This document shows, piece by piece, positions 1 through 7,301 of a DNA stretch of 12,303 nucleotides. The number at the start of each line of letters is the position of its first letter. Position 1 is the first letter of the stretch. This DNA is from JAPLGZ01 sp038318235. GTDB lineage: Bacteria; Chloroflexota; Anaerolineae; Caldilineales; Caldilineaceae. The position numbers and the translations under genes were made by a program. The notes under the pieces were generated by a model. It saw nothing but the letters and a program-made list of their open reading frames with translations, ran no database searches and was not told the origin of the DNA. The stretch is taken from positions 1 to 12,303 of the forward strand of contig JBBQBY010000189.1 of NCBI GenBank assembly GCA_038318235.1, given 5' to 3'.

Positions 1-112
1 GGAGTTTTTACCCCCTCCTAACCTCCCCCAAACGAGGGGAGGAACGGTTACTTCGTCTACCCTGTGACGGTCCCCTCCCTGTTTGGGGAGGGTTAGGGTG
101 GGGTAAAACTCC
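1..112. repeat. Palindromic MITE-like repeat, family A copy 1
   Basis: The two ends form a long imperfect inverted repeat: GGAGTTTTTACCCC at 1-14 matches GGGGTAAAACTCC at 100-112, and the pairing continues inward through CCTAACCTCCCC against GGGGAGGGTTAGG. Each arm also has a small hairpin of its own, CCTCCCC/GGGGAGG on the left and CCTCCC/GGGAGG on the right. No ORF lies inside. Related copies occur at 3858-4102 and 5626-5733, so this is a dispersed non-coding repeat, probably mobilised in trans or a REP/MITE-type element. It may extend beyond the left window edge. Confidence 0.75.
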
Positions 113-216
113 GGATTTCATGCTGATTTTAGTATAGCAACTTGGCATAAAGGATTGGGCTGCATAGTTTATCAATCATCAATGCTAAGCTTTTTGAGTT
201 TCATTGGTAAAATATA

Positions 217-909
217 ATGATCACTAGACTGCCTGTTTGGGTTATTTTTGGTGGTATTTTACTGAGTTTTATTGCGGGCTATATTAATGCGATCGGGATA
301 TTGCATAATCATGCCGTTTCACACATGACTGGGTTGTCTTCCCAACTGGCGATTGGGATTGCCCAAGGCGATCTGATCCGTGCGCTTCATATTGCGCTGG
401 TCATTCTTTCGTTTTTTGTCGGTTGTGTGATAAGTGGTTTTCTCATTCAACAGAGCACGCTTAAATTAGGCCGCCGCTATGGCGTAGCCCTGATCATTGA
501 ATCAATTTGCCTGTTCATTGCCGTCTCTTTATTAAATCGCGGCCTGGAGAGTGGCTATTACCTGGCCGCCATGGCCTGTGGTTTACAAAATGCTGTGGCG
601 TCCACCTACAGCGGGGCGATTATTCGGACGACGCATCTCACCGGCTTTATCAACGATTTTGGGATTGCCGTCGGCCATTTACTGCGGGGGCTGCCGATTG
701 ACCGGCTGCGCTTTGGGTTATATGGCGCTGTTTTTCTGGGTTTTCTCAGCGGCGGCATTACTGGGATCTTGATCTTTCAACAGCTAGGCTTTGACGCGAT
801 TTATTTTCCCGCCACGTTGCTCTTTGTATTAGGCGTCGTCTATTTTTCTTATACGCATTACAACCATTATTATTTGTCCAAAGTAGAAAGACAGTACAGA
901 AACTCATGA
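217..909 (+). CDS. YoaK family (DUF1275) integral membrane protein
   Basis: This 230-residue hydrophobic protein has about six membrane segments (roughly residues 6-29, 53-77, 88-106, 114-130, 166-188 and 196-213). It matches the DUF1275/YoaK family in length and motifs: GYINAIG near residue 21, then SHMTG at 35-39, and in the second half GLQNA at 122-126 followed by HLTG at 140-143. The repeated HxTG motif suggests an internal duplication of the membrane unit. The family is widespread; its transported or sensed substrate is not established to my knowledge. The ATG at 217 is chosen because the first helix starts at once; no good Shine-Dalgarno precedes it. The stop at 907-909 lies about 80 nt before the likely start of the AIR-synthase-like gene, so the two may be co-transcribed. 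Confidence 0.85.
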   Translation: MITRLPVWVIFGGILLSFIAGYINAIGILHNHAVSHMTGLSSQLAIGIAQGDLIRALHIALVILSFFVGCVISGFLIQQSTLKLGRRYGVALIIESICLFIAVSLLNRGLESGYYLAAMACGLQNAVASTYSGAIIRTTHLTGFINDFGIAVGHLLRGLPIDRLRFGLYGAVFLGFLSGGITGILIFQQLGFDAIYFPATLLFVLGVVYFSYTHYNHYYLSKVERQYRNS

Positions 910-991
910 AAATCTACCCAAGTCTTGTACAAATTAGCCGGCAGTGCGCCATACTGCCAACCACATCAGCCCATCGATCCAAGCAATCGTG

Positions 992-2023
992 ATGGTCAAA
1001 CCGATTATGCTTGCTTCAGGTAAACTTCCTTCTGGCTTATTAGGCCGTCTGCTCCAAGCATTGCCCATCACCGATCCACAATTGCTGCTCGGACCCGCCG
1101 TGGGCGAAGATGCCGCCGTGATTGACTTTAACCCCAGCCAAGACCTGCTGCTTGTGGCCAAAAGCGATCCGATTACCTTCGCCACCGAAGAGATCGGCTA
1201 TTATGCAGTCAACGTCTGCGCCAATGATCTGGCGGTGACAGGGGCAAAGCCGCGCTTCTACCTACCGACCGTTTTATTGCCGGCTGGCCAAACCGACGAG
1301 CACCGCGTGGAACAGATTTTCGCGCAAATCGCCGACAGTTGCCGGCGCTTGGGCATTGTGGTGGCGGGTGGCCACAGCGAGATTACGCCAACCGTGAACC
1401 AAGCCGTGGTGGCGGGGACAATGTTAGGCGAAGTGATGCGGAGCCAAGTTGTACGCAGTGGTGGCTGTCGTCCAGGCGATCTGGTATTGATGGCGGGCGT
1501 GGCGCCTGTCGAAGGCACGAGCATTATTGCGCGCGAGAAACGCCAGACCCTGTTAGCACGCGGCTGGTCAAACGAAGATCTGGATCAGGCGGCCAATTTC
1601 TTGCATGAACCGGGCATCAGCATTTTGCCACCCGCGCGTCTGGCGGCGCAAAGGCAACTGGTCACCGCCATGCATGATCCAACCGAAGGTGGGGTGGCGA
1701 CGGCGCTCTTGGAATTATCGCTGGCGGCTGGGGTTGGCCTAGAAATTGATCTAGATGCGATTGCCATCCCCGCGCTGGCGCAGCGATTATGTGCAGAATT
1801 CAACCTTGATCCCTTGGGTGTGATCGCGTCGGGTGCGCTATTAGCCACCGCAGCGCCGGCCCAGGCAAAAAGGCTGAAGACCTTATGGGAAACGCATGGT
1901 TGGCCGGTCTCAATCATAGGGCAAGTTTTAGTGCCAGAAGCTGGTTTGCGGGCGCGCCGGGGCAAACATCAGGTGCCATTCCCGCATTTTACGGTTGATG
2001 AAATCACCAAGCTTTGGGCTTAA
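992..2023 (+). CDS. AIR synthase-related protein (HypE/ThiL/PurM-like fold)
   Basis: The protein has the ATP-binding N-terminal half and the C-terminal half of the PurM/HypE/ThiL/SelD superfamily. Counting from the ATG at 992 (343 residues), GEDAAVI at 38-44 is the phosphate/metal-binding strand, DLAVTGAKP is at 79-87, a GGHSEITPTV loop is at 126-135, and HDPTEGG at 228-234 matches the HDPTEGGxATAL motif of HypE-like proteins. It lacks the C-terminal PRIC-like cysteine tail of true HypE (it ends ITKLWA) and the Sec/Cys loop of SelD, and no hydrogenase genes are nearby. It is therefore best called AIR-synthase-related, with an ATP-dependent reaction on an unknown substrate. A GTG at 944 would add 16 residues without family resemblance. 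ATG 1007 is an equally plausible start, because homologous proteins usually begin just before the GKLPxxLL segment. No start has a clear ribosome binding site. Confidence 0.85.
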   Translation: MVKPIMLASGKLPSGLLGRLLQALPITDPQLLLGPAVGEDAAVIDFNPSQDLLLVAKSDPITFATEEIGYYAVNVCANDLAVTGAKPRFYLPTVLLPAGQTDEHRVEQIFAQIADSCRRLGIVVAGGHSEITPTVNQAVVAGTMLGEVMRSQVVRSGGCRPGDLVLMAGVAPVEGTSIIAREKRQTLLARGWSNEDLDQAANFLHEPGISILPPARLAAQRQLVTAMHDPTEGGVATALLELSLAAGVGLEIDLDAIAIPALAQRLCAEFNLDPLGVIASGALLATAAPAQAKRLKTLWETHGWPVSIIGQVLVPEAGLRARRGKHQVPFPHFTVDEITKLWA

Positions 2024-2048
2024 GCTGGCTTTGTCTTCGTGCAAATTT

Positions 2049-2184
2049 AGGCCATTCCAAAAATAAACTATCCGCAATAAAGGTCGCCGGCATTCCGGGA
2101 ATGGGCCAGGAAGTTAGCGGTTACAGGGGGTGCATGTGGCCCATTCCCGGAATGCTCTGGATCCTTATTTTTCTGGAATGACCT
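2049..2184. repeat. Palindromic MITE-like element, family D
   Basis: This is a nested inverted repeat in the gap between two genes. Outer arms: AGGCCATTCCAAAAATAA at 2049-2066 pairs with 2165-2184, with one mismatch and a two-base insertion. Inner arms: CATTCCGGGAATGGGCCA at 2091-2108 is perfectly complementary to 2137-2154 (18 bp). Each inner arm contains a near-perfect small palindrome CATTCC-N-GGAATG. The element is about 136 bp and has no ORF. It fills most of the 2024-2224 intergenic stretch and could fold in the transcript of either neighbour. Confidence 0.7.
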
Positions 2185-2224
2185 TACGAACTGATAACTG
2201 ACATAACTTACCAGGAAGCGCGCT

Positions 2225-3091
2225 ATGACCATTATCATCAAGCCGATCAATACAGTCGAACATTGCCAATATTTTCAGGAATTAGAACGCCGCGTCTGGT
2301 CCAGCGAAGATCTGGACCTGATGCCCATGCATGTGTTGATCACGGTCGCTAAAAATGGTGGTGTGTTTTTAGGCGCCTATGCGAGCGATGGCCCTCCCGA
2401 ACTGGCGGGGCTGGTCGGGATGACGATTGGCTGGTATGGAATTGGTGAAAATCATACAACGGGGCAGCAGCAACTTAAATTTTGCAGCCACATGGCTGGG
2501 GTCTTGCCCGCTTGGCAAGGTCAACGCATTGGGTTGCAGTTAAAGCTCGTCCAACGCACAGCAGTCTTGGCACAGGGCTTAACCGAATGGATCACGTGGA
2601 CCTACGATCCACTTTATCGCGCCAATGCCGTCTTTAATATTCATCGCCTGGGGGCAGTTTGCGATACCTACTATCCCAACCACTATGGCACCATGAACGA
2701 TGCGCTCAACGCCGGTGCGCCCAGTGATCGCTGTCAGGTCGATTGGTATTTGAATAGCGCGCATGTGGTGCAGACAATCGAAGAGGAACCAACCAGCAAA
2801 GCGCATAGCGTCGATGAAAAGCGCCAGATCCTGCCCACAACGCCCAGTGGTGATTTTCGACAACCGCGCGATATTGATCTGCGCCTGGATGGCACGCCTT
2901 TGGCGGTACCCATGCCCGATGATATTAGCGCGATGCGACGTGCGGATCAAGCGTTGGGGCTAGTCTGGCGCTTTTATCTACGCGAAACGTTGCAAAAGGC
3001 CTTTGCCGCAGGCTATGTGATGGTTGATTGTGTGCATGTATTAGGGCACGGCTGGCATTATTTACTAGAAAGTTCTGCTATAAATCGCTGA
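2225..3091 (+). CDS. GNAT superfamily acyltransferase, COG3375-like
   Basis: The 288-residue product has a GNAT fold in its first 180 residues. VLPAWQGQRIGLQLK (93-107) is the acyl-CoA pyrophosphate-binding loop. WTYDPL (125-130), N-x-HRLGA (138-144), YYPNHYG (149-155) and DALNAGAPSDR (159-169) are the landmarks I associate with the predicted acyltransferase group COG3375. The remaining 110 residues form a hydrophilic linker and a C-terminal segment ending around HVLGHGWHYLLE, which I do not recognise and which makes the protein longer than a bare GNAT domain. The ATG at 2225 is preceded by AGGA at 2213-2216 at normal spacing. Substrate unknown. The gene shares strand with the AIR-synthase-like gene, but the palindromic element between them makes a common transcript uncertain. 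Confidence 0.82.
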   Translation: MTIIIKPINTVEHCQYFQELERRVWSSEDLDLMPMHVLITVAKNGGVFLGAYASDGPPELAGLVGMTIGWYGIGENHTTGQQQLKFCSHMAGVLPAWQGQRIGLQLKLVQRTAVLAQGLTEWITWTYDPLYRANAVFNIHRLGAVCDTYYPNHYGTMNDALNAGAPSDRCQVDWYLNSAHVVQTIEEEPTSKAHSVDEKRQILPTTPSGDFRQPRDIDLRLDGTPLAVPMPDDISAMRRADQALGLVWRFYLRETLQKAFAAGYVMVDCVHVLGHGWHYLLESSAINR

Positions 3092-3286
3092 TTCTGAAGT
3101 ATGGCAAAAAACAAGTATCCATACCTCGCAGGTTGTGGTCTACGACACAGCAGGCATAGGGAGGGAGGCACAGCCATTCTGCCCCCACAGGACTATAGTA
3201 AAGCGGGCTGCGCAAGTTTATGTCCACATTGCCGCTGTGTTATGCACCCTTTACATGTTTATTTTCAAATTTTTTATCAATCGATC

Positions 3287-3291
3287 AGGAG
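3287..3291 (+). promoter_or_regulatory. Shine-Dalgarno site of the putative lipoprotein gene
   Basis: AGGAG lies six bases before the ATG at 3298. It fixes the start of the lipoprotein gene at that ATG. The rest of the 3092-3286 gap is AT-rich towards its right end, but no convincing promoter or terminator was found. Confidence 0.7.
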
Positions 3292-3297
3292 TAAAGT

Positions 3298-3852
3298 ATG
3301 CTTACCCAATCAACAAGGTTTTCTAGGTCAAAGCGCCAGCCATTCATGGCCGCGCTGCTGCTGATGCTCGCCTTTGCCATGTTTATGACCATGGGCTGTG
3401 GGATTGCCAATTCTTTGCTTGGTGGCAAAACATCGGGCACAGTTGACGACTTGTGGGCCGACGTGCCGCGTCTCGATGGTCTGACCAAATCCAATCTTGA
3501 CCTACCGCTCAGCACCCGGCTGATCATCAAAACCGCGGTCAGTGCGGCAATGGGCAAGGATGGGGGCGATTTTAACTTTATTGCCTTCACGACCGGCAAA
3601 ACAACGAAAGAGGTTATGGACTTTTACACCACGCAGAAGATGACCGAAGCGGGTTGGAATTCCCCCGATCTCCCCGGCTGCACCGGTGATACCTCTGGCG
3701 CCTCGGCTGTGGGTTCGCTGTGCATCTTTGGCAAGCAAGTGGGCAAACAAGGGACCGCGCTGGTGATTGTCGTGGCGCAAGATGAAAGCACCAAACAGAC
3801 ACAATTATTCTATGTCCGGTTCGAAGCGAACAACCTGACGCCTACATCCTGA
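3298..3852 (+). CDS. Putative secreted lipoprotein, unknown family
   Basis: I do not recognise this 184-residue protein. It has a basic N-terminus (residues 7-13), a hydrophobic segment rich in Met, Leu and Ala (16-32) and Cys34 in the context MTMGCG. This resembles a signal peptide II with a weak lipobox: Gly at -1 fits, but Met at -2 and Thr at -3 are not typical. The mature part is soluble and mixed alpha/beta in character, with two further cysteines in LPGCTG and GSLC that could pair outside the membrane. A segment of the form TTKEVMDFYTTQKMTEAGW (about 101-119) resembles the region seen in many small extracytoplasmic proteins where a helix precedes a strand. That comparison is general and gives no function. 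The start is supported by AGGAG at 3287-3291. The repeat cluster at 3858 begins six bases after the stop. Confidence 0.75.
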   Translation: MLTQSTRFSRSKRQPFMAALLLMLAFAMFMTMGCGIANSLLGGKTSGTVDDLWADVPRLDGLTKSNLDLPLSTRLIIKTAVSAAMGKDGGDFNFIAFTTGKTTKEVMDFYTTQKMTEAGWNSPDLPGCTGDTSGASAVGSLCIFGKQVGKQGTALVIVVAQDESTKQTQLFYVRFEANNLTPTS

Positions 3853-3857
3853 ATGAA

Positions 3858-4102
3858 AAGCGGATACCCCTCCTAACCTAAAGTAAAATTAGTTTAAAAA
3901 CGGGTGTTCGGAAACTGCCTGGAAGCGGACAGCGCCTTTCACGTAAACGCAGCCAGCCGTGTCCGCTTCCAGGCAGTTGGCTCGACGAAAACTACGGGTC
4001 TCTAGCCGATTTTACTTTAAGGGGAGGAACTGGTACTTCGTCAACCCTACGACAGTTCCCGTCCTTTCTGGGGGAGAGTTCAGAGGGGGTAATCCTCCGC
4101 TT
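3858..4102. repeat. Decayed family A repeat (copy 2), interrupted
   Basis: The left end, AAGCGGA followed by TACCCCTCCTAACC at 3865-3878, and the right half, AGGGGAGGAAC at about 4019-4029 then TACTTCGTCAACCCT and GAGGGGGTAATCCTCCGC ending near 4100, align with copy 1 at 1-112, which has AGGGGAGGAAC, TACTTCGTCTACCCT and GGGTAAAACTCC. The outer ends are again inverted (AAGCGGA and TCCGCTT). Between the left and right parts lies an unrelated palindrome of about 141 bp, annotated separately. The copy is more diverged than copies 1 and 3. Together with 4103-4237 it accounts for the gene-free stretch between the lipoprotein and the glycosidase. Confidence 0.7.
3879..4019. mobile_element. Nested MITE-like element (family B) inside a family A repeat
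   Basis: Terminal inverted repeats TAAAGTAAAAT (3879-3889) and ATTTTACTTTA (4009-4019) are perfect over 11 bp. If the outermost TA is a target duplication, the element is 3881-4017, as expected for the Tc1/mariner-IS630 style of insertion. Inside is a 19 bp perfect inverted repeat, AACTGCCTGGAAGCGGACA at 3913-3931 against 3960-3978, around a 28-base loop. There is no coding capacity. Its borders coincide with the place where family A copy 2 departs from copy 1, which argues that it entered that repeat later. The interior bases of the target (about ten in copy 1) are not preserved, so the insertion was not clean or the site had already changed. Confidence 0.65.
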
Positions 4103-4136
4103 CCAATTAACATCCGTACAACCAACCTTTAACAAA

Positions 4137-4177
4137 AAGCGTCCCAGCCATCAAGGATCTTGATGGCTGGGACGCTT
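4137..4177 (-). terminator. Intrinsic terminator of the GH4 glycosidase gene
   Basis: An 18 bp perfect stem, AAGCGTCCCAGCCATCAA at 4137-4154 and its complement at 4160-4177, encloses a 5-base loop. Read on the minus strand, the stem is followed by a T-run (CTTTTTGTT), as expected for Rho-independent termination about 60 nt after the glycosidase stop. On the plus strand the stem is followed by TTGTCATTTCC, a poorer tract. Confidence 0.8.
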
Positions 4178-4237
4178 GTCATTTCCTATTCAAATGAGAT
4201 CGACAAACAGGCGTCATCCCATCCATTCACGCAATCA

Positions 4238-5566
4238 CTACACCTTCAAATGTTTGAACGTTGGCAGATAATCACCGTTCTGCTCGAACATCTCATTGAC
4301 CATTTGCTCGATCTCGGCCAACGACAATACCGCCGCCGTCAACGGATCATGGGCAATCGCTTGAAAGATCAGCCGCGGGTCGCCATTGATACAGCCTTCG
4401 ACCGCCATCTCTTCGATCTGCGAACTGATCCCGGTGAGCATCGCGCACTGGGCGGGTAATGCGCCAACCGGCACGGCTTCCAATCCCTTGCGGCTGGCCC
4501 ACACTGGCACTTCTACACAGGCATCCTGGGGCAAATTCGAAATCAGCCCCTTATTCGCCACGTTGCCATTATACTGGAAAGGTTCGCCGCCTTCCAGGGC
4601 ATTCAGAATGTAGGCCGCGTATTCATGGCCGCGTTCCAGTTCGATCGGCGTATCGGAAGCAAACCACTCCTTGGCTTCGTCGCGCCAGGTGCCCATGCGC
4701 TTCTCGTAGTGCTTGACTACATAGGCATATTCGCCTGGGTTCCAGCCGGTGCCATGCATGCAATATTTTTCGATCAAATCTGGGCGCTTGCGGAACCACC
4801 AATTGTATTCGGAATTGTGACCGCTCGATTCGGTGACGTAGCGATCCAGGTGCAGGAACATCTCGTTGCGCACGATCTCTTCGTTATAGACTTCCGGGCG
4901 TTCGGTCATCGCCTTGCGGATCAAAGGATAAGCATCTTGGCCCTTCCACTTATAGTCCAGATACCAGGCCATATGGTTGATCCCGGCACAGGTGTAGGTG
5001 ATCTCTTCCATCGGTGCGCCAATCCAGCGCGCCAGCATTTCCGCCGTGCCCTGCACACTATGACAAAGCCCGGTTAATTTGATGCTCGTCTCGCGTTGCA
5101 TGGCGCGACAGAGCATAACCATCGGGTTGGTATAATTGAGCATGGTGGCATTCGGGCAATATTGCTCCATATCACGCGCAATGTCCAACATCACTGGAAT
5201 TGTGCGCAAGGCGCGGAAGATGCCTGAGGGACCACGCGTGTCACCAATGTTGATGTCAATGCCATACTTCTTGGGGATCTCAATGTCATTGCGCCAGATG
5301 TCCAGGCCACCGGCCAAAATCGTGACCACGACATAATCCGCATCCTTGAGTGCCGTGGCCCGATCCATGGTCGCTTCCACTTTGGCCGGATATTTGCCCA
5401 AGTCGACAATCCGTTGCACGGCTCGCTTGGCAAAGTCCAACTTCTCTGCGTCAATGTCCATCAGTGCGATCGTCGAATTCTCCAGCAGGGGAAAGGTCAA
5501 GACATCGCGGACTAATTTACGGGTAAAACCCCAGCTACCCGCACCGATAAAAGCAATTTTTGGCAT
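4238..5566 (-). CDS. GH4 family NAD/Mn-dependent alpha-galactosidase (MelA-type)
   Basis: This is a glycoside hydrolase family 4 enzyme; the family cleaves glycosidic bonds by an NAD-dependent oxidation-elimination mechanism with a divalent metal. Numbering is from the ATG at 5566 (442 residues). It opens with the Rossmann motif KIAFIGAGSWGF, followed by GDTRGPSGIFRALRT at about 108-122, NYTNP at 144-148, CHSV at 168-171 and GINHMAWYL at 195-203. Cys168 and His198 are the expected metal ligands. In GH4 the CHSV form is, from what I recall, the alpha-galactosidase signature (CHEV marks alpha-glucosidases, CNVP or CDMP marks phospho-glycosidases). Alpha-galactosidase is therefore favoured, though alpha-glucosidase cannot be excluded. 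Start: a TTG at 5584 is unlikely. ATG 5572 lies only three bases from the purine-rich GAAAGAG, whereas ATG 5566 has about nine bases of spacing. The gene stands alone between two repeats, with no sugar transporter beside it. Confidence 0.9.
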   Translation of the reverse strand: MPKIAFIGAGSWGFTRKLVRDVLTFPLLENSTIALMDIDAEKLDFAKRAVQRIVDLGKYPAKVEATMDRATALKDADYVVVTILAGGLDIWRNDIEIPKKYGIDINIGDTRGPSGIFRALRTIPVMLDIARDMEQYCPNATMLNYTNPMVMLCRAMQRETSIKLTGLCHSVQGTAEMLARWIGAPMEEITYTCAGINHMAWYLDYKWKGQDAYPLIRKAMTERPEVYNEEIVRNEMFLHLDRYVTESSGHNSEYNWWFRKRPDLIEKYCMHGTGWNPGEYAYVVKHYEKRMGTWRDEAKEWFASDTPIELERGHEYAAYILNALEGGEPFQYNGNVANKGLISNLPQDACVEVPVWASRKGLEAVPVGALPAQCAMLTGISSQIEEMAVEGCINGDPRLIFQAIAHDPLTAAVLSLAEIEQMVNEMFEQNGDYLPTFKHLKV

Positions 5567-5625
5567 GGTCATTTTCTCTTTCAAATTTATTTAATTTTAC
5601 ACAAGTGGAGATGCCATCGATTCTA

Positions 5626-5733
5626 TGCCCCACCCCAGCCCTCCCCGAGGGAGGGAGCCGATTGGTGAACGGAACAAGTCATTTCTTCTGTCCCTCAATC
5701 AGTTCCCTCCCTCCGGAGGGTTAGGGTGGGGCA
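5626..5733. repeat. Palindromic MITE-like repeat, family A copy 3
   Basis: Ends TGCCCCACCC (5626-5635) and GGGTGGGGCA (5724-5733) are perfect inverted repeats, extended inward by AGCCCTCC against GGAGGGTTA. Each arm again holds its own GC-rich hairpin (CCCTCCC-CGA-GGGAGGG on the left, CCCTCC/GGAGGG on the right), as in copy 1. The roughly 50-base centre differs from copy 1. It lies between the glycosidase start and the terminator of the ABC cluster, a gap without genes from about 5567 to 5855. Confidence 0.75.
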
Positions 5734-5798
5734 AGTTGTTGCTATTATTGTACTCTACTCCGTGATGTTTAAAAAATCGCTCTAAAAGTGGCCCGGAC

Positions 5799-5831
5799 AA
5801 AAGAAACAGGATGTGTACGTGACACATCCTG
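5799..5831 (-). terminator. Intrinsic terminator of the ABC/cytochrome gene cluster
   Basis: A 10 bp perfect stem (CAGGATGTGT at 5807-5816 and ACACATCCTG at 5822-5831) with a 5-base loop. Read on the minus strand it is followed at once by TTTCTTTT (5806 down to 5799). It sits 25 nt after the stop of the DUF4870 gene, the last gene of the minus-strand run, and so marks the likely 3' end of that transcript. Confidence 0.8.
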
Positions 5832-5855
5832 CAATCTCACGATACGCATCAACGC

Positions 5856-6236
5856 TCACAAACCAACAGCAGAATTCTCGATCCGCAGAAAGAGGCTCTC
5901 GCCCCAACCACCAAAGACCAGGGCAGCGGATGTTTGTCCGCGCAGGCTATTGACCAAGCCGAATATCAGACCTATGATGATGGCTATATAGGCGGAGATT
6001 ACCAACGCAAACAAAGAGACGGCGAGCACGGGGCCCGCCAACGGCAGCCAGATGAGGATCCAACCAAAGACCACCCAGGCAAGCGGAACGATCACGGCGG
6101 CAACGGTCAGCGCCAACGCCTGACAGGCATGATAGAGCGCAAAGCCGTTTTTACGGTTGAAGAGCAAAACCAACAACGGACCAATCACCGGGATTAGATA
6201 GGCGAGAAAGGCGAGGGTGCGATTTTGTTTCTGCAC
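5856..6236 (-). CDS. DUF4870-like small membrane protein
   Basis: The 126-residue protein is nearly all membrane, with about three to four segments (roughly 8-26, 36-64 which may be two, and 68-95) and a short soluble tail. The opening pattern AYLIPVIGPLLVLLF followed by F-x-LYHACQAL matches the DUF4870/Tic20-like proteins, whose members usually have LxYxxPxxxPLxxxL and a YHACQSL-type motif; their function is not firmly known. The GTG at 6236 is chosen over a TTG farther upstream because GGAG lies about seven bases before it and because it begins two bases after the TAA of the oppF-like gene. That arrangement predicts translational coupling, with the Shine-Dalgarno inside the end of the ATPase gene. 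It is the last gene before the terminator at 5799-5831. Confidence 0.8.
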   Translation of the reverse strand: MQKQNRTLAFLAYLIPVIGPLLVLLFNRKNGFALYHACQALALTVAAVIVPLAWVVFGWILIWLPLAGPVLAVSLFALVISAYIAIIIGLIFGLVNSLRGQTSAALVFGGWGESLFLRIENSAVGL

Positions 6237-6238
6237 AA

Positions 6239-7258
<1,020 letters not shown>

Positions 7259-7301
7259 AAGTCGTTTAGATTTCTTCGTCGATTAGAATGCATAAGCAAT
7301 G

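Noticed and set aside
1..112. CRISPR array or phage attachment site at the repeats
   Set aside because: Copies are few, kilobases apart, palindromic and without regular spacers, integrase or tRNA target.
213..218. TATAAT just before the DUF1275 start
   Set aside because: It overlaps the ATG at 217, and the only TTGA-like -35 candidate (195-200) is 12 bases away, too close for a standard promoter.
944..991. N-terminal extension of the AIR-synthase-like protein from the GTG at 944
   Set aside because: No ribosome site, and the added residues precede the segment where family members normally begin.
3250..3280. TTTACA followed by an AT-rich stretch as a promoter for the lipoprotein gene
   Set aside because: No acceptable -10 box at 16-18 bases; the match does not exceed what an AT-rich gap gives by chance.
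3101..3364. Small plus-strand ORF between the GNAT and lipoprotein genes
   Set aside because: It overlaps the well-supported start of the lipoprotein gene, has no ribosome site at its own start and no protein-like composition.
4160..5594. Several open frames on the plus strand opposite the glycosidase
   Set aside because: They lie wholly antisense to a conserved GH4 gene and show no family motifs of their own.
5740..5760. TACAAT on the minus strand as a promoter for the glycosidase
   Set aside because: The -35 region is only TTTAAA-like, and the transcript would have to run through the family A repeat before the gene.
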